Shown: one piece after another, positions 56,618 to 64,000 of the stretch
Numbering within the stretch: position 1 is the first letter of the stretch
Layout: the number at the start of each line of letters is the position of its first letter
Source of the DNA: Rutidosis leptorrhynchoides
Lineage: Eukaryota > Streptophyta > Magnoliopsida > Asterales > Asteraceae
Assembly: GCF_046630445.1 (NCBI RefSeq)
Contig: NC_092341.1
Span: 30,704,001 to 30,768,000 of the forward strand
Direction of reading: 5' to 3'
Length of the DNA stretch: 64,000 nucleotides
Program-made: the position numbers and the translations under genes
Notes under the pieces: model-generated
What the model was told of the DNA's origin: nothing
The model's database searches: none
What the model saw: the letters and a program-made list of their open reading frames with translations, nothing else

Positions 56618-56925
56618 CATGTGAGCTTGAAGAACAAGCAATAGATTATCAATTGATAATTGGAGTCTAAATTGAAAATTTATTTAGTTTCCTTTTTATT
56701 AATTATTTGTTCTTATCTCCATCCTATTAGTTCACCTATATATAATGAACGTTGAATAGATTATTATTGGTTATCTTGAATTAATTAATAAAAGTTTGAT
56801 ATTGAGCCATTGGCTTTGTTACTTCGTGAGCTTATATTTGGCCACGATCATTATTTTGTGTGTTACGTAAGAGTAATACAATTTATTTGTGTTTAATTCT
56901 GTTTGGCCACGATTCGTTTACATTA
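56497..56925 (+). repeat. 3' LTR of the short non-autonomous element
   Basis: 429 bp, 9 bp longer than the 5' LTR near 56720. Confidence 0.85.
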
Positions 56926-57252
56926 AGTCATTTTCTCCATTTACAAACCTCCACAACCGTTTGAACATTAAGCCGAGATTGAACGCCTTCAAACTACCAA
57001 TACCGAGTCCTCCGTTATCCAATGAATTAAGGGCAAGATCCCACTTAATCCAATGAATTTTTTAGACCCTTCTTGGCAACCCAAAGGAATTTGGACCTCA
57101 AACTTTCGATTTCCTTAATTACCTTATCCATACATCTGAACAAAGACTTGTTATAGATGCCCAAACTACCTAAAACCGCCTTTAACAAAGTAAACCTCCC
57201 ACCAACCGACAACATATTTGCCTTCCAACCCGATAGTATTTTAAGAAATCTA

Positions 57253-57503
57253 TCAACTAATTAACGGTTTCCAACATGATGAAATATTCATATTAACACC
57301 AATAAGACCTATATAGGTGAAAGGAAAGTTACCTCTCGAGCACCCGAACTCACTAACATAATCGTCCACAAGTGCATCCGAAGCCCTGAGCCCGAACAAA
57401 TGAGATTTCGTCACGTTTATTTTGAAACCTAGGAATCTGTAAAAGTCATCAAACACCTGAAATGTGTTCATTAAACTGTCTGTATCCCAATCAGAAACAG
57501 TTT
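57253..57503 (-). pseudogene. LINE reverse transcriptase fragment
   Basis: The open frame reads SDWDTDSLMNTFQVFDDFY, then GFKINVTKSHLFGL, FGCSRGNFPFTYIGL and NMNISSCWKPLIS. These are the blocks after the catalytic FADD of plant LINE RTs (LKIN..KS; PF.YLG). The catalytic block itself is missing because the element is truncated at about 57503. Confidence 0.78.
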
Positions 57504-57581
57504 AATTACGTGAATTGAATTATGTGAATTACTCTTTATACTAAATGTGTACTTATGTGAATTGAATCCTGTCTAAGATAC

Positions 57582-57728
57582 CTGTACGTCGATAAGCATG
57601 CAACCGTACCCCATGGGAGTTGGTCCGGGTGGGTTCTTTACAACCCATTTCCTATACACTTTCACTTCAATCGTCTTGTGCGGGTCATAAGGCTTTAGAG
57701 CATTCATCAGTGTTATTTCTGCCATCAT
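57582..57728 (-). pseudogene. Orphan first exon of an OB-fold/RPA70-like protein
   Basis: A 49-codon exon from ATG (57726-57728) to a good donor (CAG|GTATCT). The product includes TIEVKVYRKWVVKNPPGPTP and MGYGCMLIDVQ, like the first OB-fold exon of plant RPA1-like (DUF223) proteins, which also occur in Helitrons. No further exon is visible on its downstream (left) side, where the LINE sits at under 80 bp. It is probably a gene fragment. The similarity is from memory. Confidence 0.55.
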
Positions 57729-58558
57729 GCGAAAGATAAATGTAATGATAGTAGTGATATATTAACCGAATTCAGTAATTAGTAGTTAGTGGTGTTATGC
57801 TATATGTTTTTAGAAGGAAAAACGTGGAAGAAATGAAACAAATAATATGAACCCCTGAAAGTCTTTTATACTGCCAAAGAAGTCTTTATAGACAATATTA
57901 TTTTATACAGTTTTGTGTATGATTGAGAGATAAGGCTTTCTCTACTCGAGTTGTTTGACTCTTGGTGAAGAAATGATTCTCTTTATTTTAAGAAAGATGA
58001 ATGATTGTCTATATCTTACATTTCCCTACATCACTTTTGTGGGATTGAGTTGTGTTGTATGTATTTCGAGTGATAAATGGATATATCCTCAATGATGAAT
58101 TGTTATCTATATCCGATCCACTAATTTTTCACAACATCGATATACATATCCGGTTATCATCCATTAAGATCATCCATATCCATTTGCATTGTCATCTCTA
58201 GTTGGGATGTTTGATCATTTAAGCTATGAAAGAAAAAATGTATGATGTATTTAGGCCAGATATTAAACATGCTCCAAATGCATTACATCGCTTGTATATA
58301 TGTATTATTACAATTGCTGTCATCATTATACGTAGCATCATAATTGCACAAACAAACAAAAAAATAAAATAAAATAAAAAAAAAAATCGTATCCTAAATT
58401 CCTAATACAGAACGAACACAATGCAAAAAAAAATCTGTTATATTTTCTAAATCTCTCCCAATTCTGGAAGATAAAAACACAACAAAGGATTCACACTACC
58501 TTAAGCACAACTGTTTTGTAAGTTATCAAGATTAAACTTTGTATAAAAAGTGACTTAC
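57729..58558. other. Spacer between orphan exon and PIGF
   Basis: AT-rich. It contains the probable PIGF 3' UTR on its right side; a GTAAGT donor directly after the stop codon (58550-58558) suggests a 3'-UTR intron. No other gene is seen. Confidence 0.5.
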
Positions 58559-61500
58559 CTAATCTCCCTTAACGTGTTGACGTGAATGATGAAAGAGTAC
58601 AGAACCGAAAGAAGCTAATAATCCGACCAAGTACCCAATGATAGCACCATAAGTTACGGAAATTGGCCATTCCTGTATAACAAGAATTAAAAAAAGCATC
58701 TAAAATAAGAAGAATAATACTGTGAATCTTTTAACCAAATGATTTTGGAGATCATATGCTTTGAAAATAGACTCTAAAGTACTCTCAGCCTGTCAGACCC
58801 ATTTATGACAAAACTAATACAAGTTATCGAATAGGTCAGAGTTTCCAACTTTTATGTAACCTGTCCTACGGGTTCAGTACTTTAATACGTATATTGTTGA
58901 TGTACCTAGCAAACGGGTCAGGTTGGGTCGGTTTGGGTAACGGGTCAAAACAATTTTCAGTTATAATGGGTCAAACGGGTCAGATTTTTAAACGGGTCCA
59001 AATGGTTCCGGTTGGGTACTCATGGGTCAAATGGGTAAAAAAATTACTTTAGTTATAATTATTTATATTTATTATTTATTTATTATATATATAAGAGAAT
59101 ATTATTTTATTTAATATATATAATAAATAATAAATGATATAACCATGAATGCTTTCATAAATGTTTGACGGATGAAACTTATTATGATCTTTATGCTCGA
59201 CCCGTTTGACCAATTCACAAGACCCATTAGACAATTCTCTATTTATTGAGCTTTAGGAATTGATACTCATTGAACTTGTTTCTTTATATTTTGTATAGGA
59301 CCCAATAGGTTGGAAAGAAACCCATTGGACCTTTTTTTAAGATTTGGGGTTTAAATTGCCAGCCTTTTTTTAAGACCCAATTGACCCAAAATCTTGACCC
59401 AATTGACCCAAATTTGAGGGTATGGGTCTCTATTGCAGGTATAATCATAGCAAAAGGATACCTGCCACGCTCTTTCCCAGTCAAGTGGCATGGGCCAGGC
59501 CCCAAACCAAGCTCCAATTACTGCACCATGTGCAGGCAAACATATCATACAATCAATAGATTCGATTGGCCTGCAAGTGAAAAAATGCATATGTAACCGT
59601 ACCCCATAAAAAATGGATATCAAACCGAAGTATTAAATGTACTTTACTATCTGATTGTATTCATAATAGGTACTGTACTTATTTATTTCTTTTGATGGAT
59701 GGACATTAGACACGGACCCCATGTTACTTATATCAGTGTCATGCAGAAATCATGTAAATGATTCATATAATCAGAAACATACTTTGTATGTGCAAATATA
59801 CGATGCCAATCGACCCAAGACGAACCATACACACAAGCTGCAGGGACAACCTGCAATTAAAATAACCAAGTGTAACCTCCTAATTAGTTTTTTTTTTTAT
59901 TTCTAAGAAAATTTGATTATTGTTATAATAATAAATTTGTAATCATATCTTCATATCTAATATATGTAACGTTTATACGATCCAAAAAGTAGACAAACTA
60001 TATTAGCTAATAACCCAACCTGTCAGGACCCGTTAGTCACCCTGTCCTGCATGAGCACCTTCCTCATAAACTATAAACAGAGCAAAAATACATTTGAAGT
60101 CTTAAATTATTCTGCAGGTTGAGTATAATACCAATTGGCCAAAATAAACCATATGAGGATATTTCATTTCATTAAATCTCAAAACAAGAGAGTAAATTCT
60201 AAACTTTACACTCACAGTAAATGCTGACATCAGAAACGACCAGTTGAGAGTTCTTTGAAAGTATCTGCATTCATAAAAATTTATTAGCAAGTATTGCATA
60301 TGCATAAGCTATACAAAGCAAACAGCTGAAAGTTAATTCATTTGCGGAAGACATTATAGGATATGTTAAATTCATGTATCAAAAGATAAGATTTTGAGCT
60401 TGCCTTATGAAATTACGATTCCAAGTTACAGATGTATGATTGATATAAGGCCTTTTAGAACAGATTTAACTCAATAAAAATTTGTCCAAATTACAATATA
60501 CAGAGATTAACCTCTTATTAAATGAAAAGTACATACTGAGTACCAACAGGTGCTCCTAAAGCAATAGCTCCAAGTGCATTGACAGCAGCCCCTACAAATT
60601 ATAATTGCAAAATGCCTATTTATTATATTAAGCACACCTCTTAACACTTCTATTGATAAATATACCAAGAGTAAATAAAATTTAGACAAATGTGAGTTCG
60701 TTTTCAATACTTTGAGTAAACGTTTTCAAAATAAGCACGTCACTGAATGATACGCATGTCTTTATCCTGTTATCCATATAATTCATTCAATGACTGTATT
60801 ATATAAAAAATGCACATAAACATTTTAAATTTTGTGTGGGACACTGTCAACAGCAGAAGATGTAAGAGAAAAGACTAACCAACAGGAAGCCCCAATAAAC
60901 CTCTAACTGCAGCCTTCAAGTACTGCAATGTAACATTTAGTACCCTTGTTAATCTTAAACATTCAAATTCACATTTAAAATAAATAAATATGAAAATGAT
61001 GAATTACCGAACTCTGATGCTTATCTTTCCGAAAGATACTGTATGTCAGAATCACAACTGGGATCTCAATCAGCTGCAAGAACAAATTTAAATTCAGACA
61101 TTAGAGGAATATGTTTTACTCAGTGATGGGTGGATATATATATGAACCACTATTATTCAAGCAGACATACAATCCTCTAGTCATGAATATCATCAATCAT
61201 CGATATAAAATCACTGAATTTCATAAACTGTAAGATACATTTAGTACAATTAAATCTGTATATGTCTTACTATAGCTATTGAAACATACGAGTAATAGCA
61301 ATAAAAGCAGATCAACATCGAGATTTTAACTCAAAAGTATAATATAAAAACATATTTCTGGTAATCATTTCATATTAACAGATAACGAAACATTGCTACA
61401 AGACACGCATATAATAATAACAGTTTTCATATTCCAAAATTACAATAAAACTGAAAGTAATGAGTAATTACCGCCGAAATTAAACGGAGTGTTTCAGATG

Positions 61501-61654
61501 GATGATCGATCAAATTAATGGAGAAAACGTTAACTGCTAGCCAAAACGATGACGCTAAAGCAATTCCGCAACTCAAATGCGAAACAAATACCTTTGAAGG
61601 TGATAGGTTTTGTACGCCGGTGATCTTTTTACTCATCTTATTATTATTCTTCAT
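58559..61654 (-). CDS. PIGF: GPI-anchor biosynthesis protein PIG-F, eight exons
   Basis: Exons (minus strand): 61472-61654, 61008-61073, 60880-60922, 60537-60591, 60216-60264, 59783-59850, 59462-59570, 58559-58672. All introns are GT-AG and the phases join into 228 codons. PIG-F is an ER multi-pass membrane partner that stabilises the GPI ethanolamine-phosphate transferases (PIGO and GPI7/PIGG) in late GPI assembly. The diagnostic match is GAWFGAWPMPLDWERAWQ (174-191), followed by WPISVTYGAIIGYLVG, as in animal PIG-F. About six hydrophobic segments are visible: near 29-50, 62-76, 90-113, 122-140, 162-180, 193-215. Human PIG-F is of similar length (219). Short exons explain why no long ORF is seen. 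The exon borders are my own reading; the phase match across eight exons makes the model strong. Confidence 0.9.
58905..59430. repeat. GGGTCAAA-type degenerate repeat in PIGF intron 7
   Basis: Many copies of ACGGGTCA / GGGTCAAA at 58910-59035 and of the complement GACCCRTTTGACC / GACCCAATTGACCC at 59195-59420, around an AT-rich centre. The inverted arrangement suggests an old inverted-repeat element inside the intron. Confidence 0.5.
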
Positions 61655-62413
61655 TTTGAGGTTAGTTTAATCGATTTGAGGTTGTTATCGGTGAGAAAAC
61701 ACGGCAAGAAGATGCTGCCGGAATCTGGGACGGGATTTCGGATCGTGGCGGGTATTAAGGTTACCAGAACCCGAATACCTTTACCTTTTTTGAGCCTTGA
61801 TCCGGTTAGATTGTTGATGTGGATGAGTAAAAAACTATAAAGCCCAATGAAAATGGGTATCTTTTTACCCGGCTTCGGGTAAGAATGTCATGATATGGAT
61901 CGTGACGGACAAGATTGCCTTGACCAAACACTTTATCAAAGTAATTAAAATTTTGGTAACCAAAGCTCTTACGAATGTACCACTAAATTAGTACGGAGTA
62001 ATAACTATCATGTACAACCGTTTAAAACGCGTTAACAACATCTATAAAAGCCATCGTTAGTAAAATCCAATTATATATTAATTATTATTTTTTAATTTAT
62101 TTGAATGGTCGCTATGTCAAGTCAATTGAAAAATTAGGGTGCGATTCAAACCCGAATAAAAATCAGCACGTAGACGGATCTGAGATGGACCGAACCAAAC
62201 CTGTTTATTTTAGAGTTAGTTTCGTATCGGGCTTATGACCGTGTCGAAATTATAGTTTTATAGTGGGGTGAGGTGTGCTCATTAGTTTGAATTCGGTTTC
62301 CTCAATTTATTTTGATTCAGTTTGTTTTGTTTTTAATTTTTGAAAGCAAAACAATGTCTTGATTCAAAACCGAAATCGAACAGAAAACTGCATTTGAATC
62401 CTCTGTTTGGTTA

Positions 62414-62416
<3 letters not shown>
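61655..62416. other. PIGF 5' flank and intergenic
   Basis: PIGF 5' UTR and promoter region, then AT-rich sequence. There is a small GC-richer part near 61690-61800 and nothing else I can support. Confidence 0.5.

Positions 62417-62498
<82 letters not shown>
62417..62498. repeat. (AT)n microsatellite
   Basis: About 82 bp of uninterrupted AT dinucleotide. Confidence 0.95.
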
Positions 62499-62502
<4 letters not shown>

Positions 62503-62740
62503 GCGACTCTACCTTGAAGGGAGTGGGGTCCTGTGACCCCACTAGTGGAAATTTTTTTTTATACGATGTATACTTCAAATTGTACAGGACACCACTAAAT
62601 TTAAGTATAGGACCCCATATATTTTTAAAATTTGTGTTTTTTTAGAGGTAAATAACCACTAAAGTATCCTTCAAATATAATTAGCCTTAGAAAAAAAAAT
62701 TAGGACCCCATTAGCATTTCATTCTAGAATCGCCACTGTA
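62499..62740. mobile_element. Probable MITE with GGCGAYTCTA termini
   Basis: The left end GAGGCGACTCTACC and right end TTCTAGAATCGCCACTG are imperfect inverted repeats, and TA-repeat sequence flanks both. An 8-bp perfect hairpin (GTGGGGTC/GACCCCAC, 62523-62542) lies near the left end. The termini recall hAT-like plant MITEs; the boundaries are uncertain because the flanks are microsatellite. Confidence 0.4.
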
Positions 62741-62746
62741 TATATA

Positions 62747-63525
<779 letters not shown>

Positions 63526-63640
63526 AACCAAAATAACCATAAAATTACAATTTTTAATTTCGCTTTGGTTTTAAAGTTGATTTGTTTTTTTTTTCCTTTT
63601 TCTTTCTAACATCAGTTTAGGATCACTCAGATGGACTAAA

Positions 63641-63976
63641 TCACCCACACGTTAATCTCCCGTAGTTGCATAACCCGCCCCCAACTACAGCCCTGAAAGA
63701 AACTGGGAACCTTATTTCGAGATCATCAACCACATCAATGCTCAACGGCTCACGGATAATATATTTTATATCGATATCGAACTCGCTTGATAAATTGAGT
63801 ACTTCCCTCATCTTAATAAAGAAAGAATGATCAATAGAAACCTCCGAATGTAGAATAAGCTTAATATATTTAGGAGCATTAAAGTAAGGAAACAAAAGAT
63901 TAGGCAACTTTTTGTCACTGTAACACAAATGGAGTAACTTTGGAGCATAAACTTGTATGTCAATAGCTAGATCCAA
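63641..63976 (-). CDS. 3' exon of a probable F-box/LRR protein (partial)
   Basis: The 111-residue frame ends at 63641. Leucine-spaced blocks (YAPKLLHLCYSDKKLPNLLF, then APKYIKLILHS) look like the degenerate LRRs of plant F-box/LRR/FBD proteins, where they bind substrates of an SCF ligase. There is no ATG at the start: the frame opens after a TGA at 63995-63997, and an AG near 63980 could be a splice acceptor, so the gene continues beyond the window. The family call is tentative. Confidence 0.45.
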   Translation of the reverse strand: MDLAIDIQVYAPKLLHLCYSDKKLPNLLFPYFNAPKYIKLILHSEVSIDHSFFIKMREVLNLSSEFDIDIKYIIREPLSIDVVDDLEIRFPVSFRAVVGGGLCNYGRLTCG

Positions 63977-64000
63977 ATTCTTTTGAGCTAGTTGTCATGT

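Larger units (their letters stand above)
55497..56925 (+). mobile_element. Short non-autonomous LTR element in the LINE
   Basis: A 1.43-kb element with perfect target copies AGTCA (55492-55496, 56926-56930). LTRs are 55497-55916 (420 bp) and 56497-56925 (429 bp), starting TGATGTACG and ending ACATTA. They differ by a 9-bp indel and about three substitutions. PBS TGGTATCAAGAGC at 55920-55932; a purine-rich tract GAAGAAGGGGAGAA precedes the second LTR. It lacks pol, so it must have moved with another element's enzymes. Confidence 0.88.
49905..57503 (-). mobile_element. 5'-truncated LINE, decayed and twice interrupted
   Basis: Minus-strand non-LTR retrotransposon remains. From 57503 leftwards: RT palm end (57253-57503), thumb and following region (56932-57250, with frame breaks; GGLGIGSLKAFNLGL near 56990), a piece at 55321-55496 (LWGKVLKAFYGSHAVCDGG), then the C-terminal zf-RVT part (49905-50501; DADKWSWKLL, NDEYVQRLTAYIG). 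The junction around the AGTCA copies restores an uninterrupted LINE frame (...GENDLWGKV), proving the short LTR element went in later. TE-C separates the last two pieces. The poly-T near 49911 is the likely poly-A tail. Many frameshifts and stops are present. Confidence 0.8.

Noticed and set aside
59284-59623. 77- and 90-codon minus ORFs as separate genes
   Set aside because: They are PIGF exon 7 plus read-through into introns.

Overview
The window is nuclear DNA from a flowering plant, most likely a eudicot and possibly an Asteraceae. That family guess rests on remembered LTR sequence style and is weak. About 85% of it is transposable elements. Host genes survive only at the edges of the TE block and in the last 16 kb. 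Coding parts are short, introns are AT-rich with GT-AG borders, and many elements carry classic plant primer-binding sites.

Layout. (1) 1-13266: a Ty3/gypsy element on the minus strand (TE-A), a Tekay/Del-like chromovirus with 3438-bp LTRs whose left LTR is cut by the window edge. Upstream of gag it carries two extra ORFs, one an intact F-box protein. (2) 13341-13741: a Tourist/Harbinger-type MITE. (3) 13970-47495: a small two-exon host gene split in exon 1 by nested insertions: a copia element (TE-D, 14083-46676, plus strand), then a second copy of the TE-A family (TE-B, 17720-44959, minus strand, TSD ACAAG) in its RT, then an Athila-like gypsy element (TE-E, 18720-32492, minus strand, TSD GTAAC) in the left LTR of TE-B. 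(4) 48103-49266: an intact single-exon protein kinase gene. (5) 49905-57503: a 5'-truncated, decayed LINE on the minus strand, itself hit by a copia element (TE-C, 50502-55320) and by a short non-autonomous LTR element (55497-56925, TSD AGTCA). (6) 57582-57728: an orphan OB-fold/RPA-like exon. (7) 58559-61654: a complete eight-exon PIGF gene, pieced together from splice sites, encoding 228 residues. (8) 62417-63521: two AT microsatellites around two inverted-repeat elements, one with a telomere-like TTTAGGG core. (9) 63641-end: the 3' exon of a probable F-box/LRR gene.

LTR differences counted by eye give a relative age order that fits the nesting: TE-C (about 2%) oldest, TE-D and TE-B (about 1.1%), the short LTR element (0.7%), TE-A (0.4%) and TE-E (0.3%) youngest. 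TE-A and TE-B have the same gag-pol length (1537 codons) with different private stop codons, so an intact relative was active recently.

The most unusual structures are: a repeated stem-loop in the 3' noncoding region of TE-E, with a conserved loop and changing but still complementary stems; six copies per LTR of a 15-bp near-palindrome in TE-E; the F-box and acidic passenger ORFs of TE-A/TE-B, with a second PPT-like site between them and gag; and the split host gene, whose reading frame continues across 32 kb of insertions.
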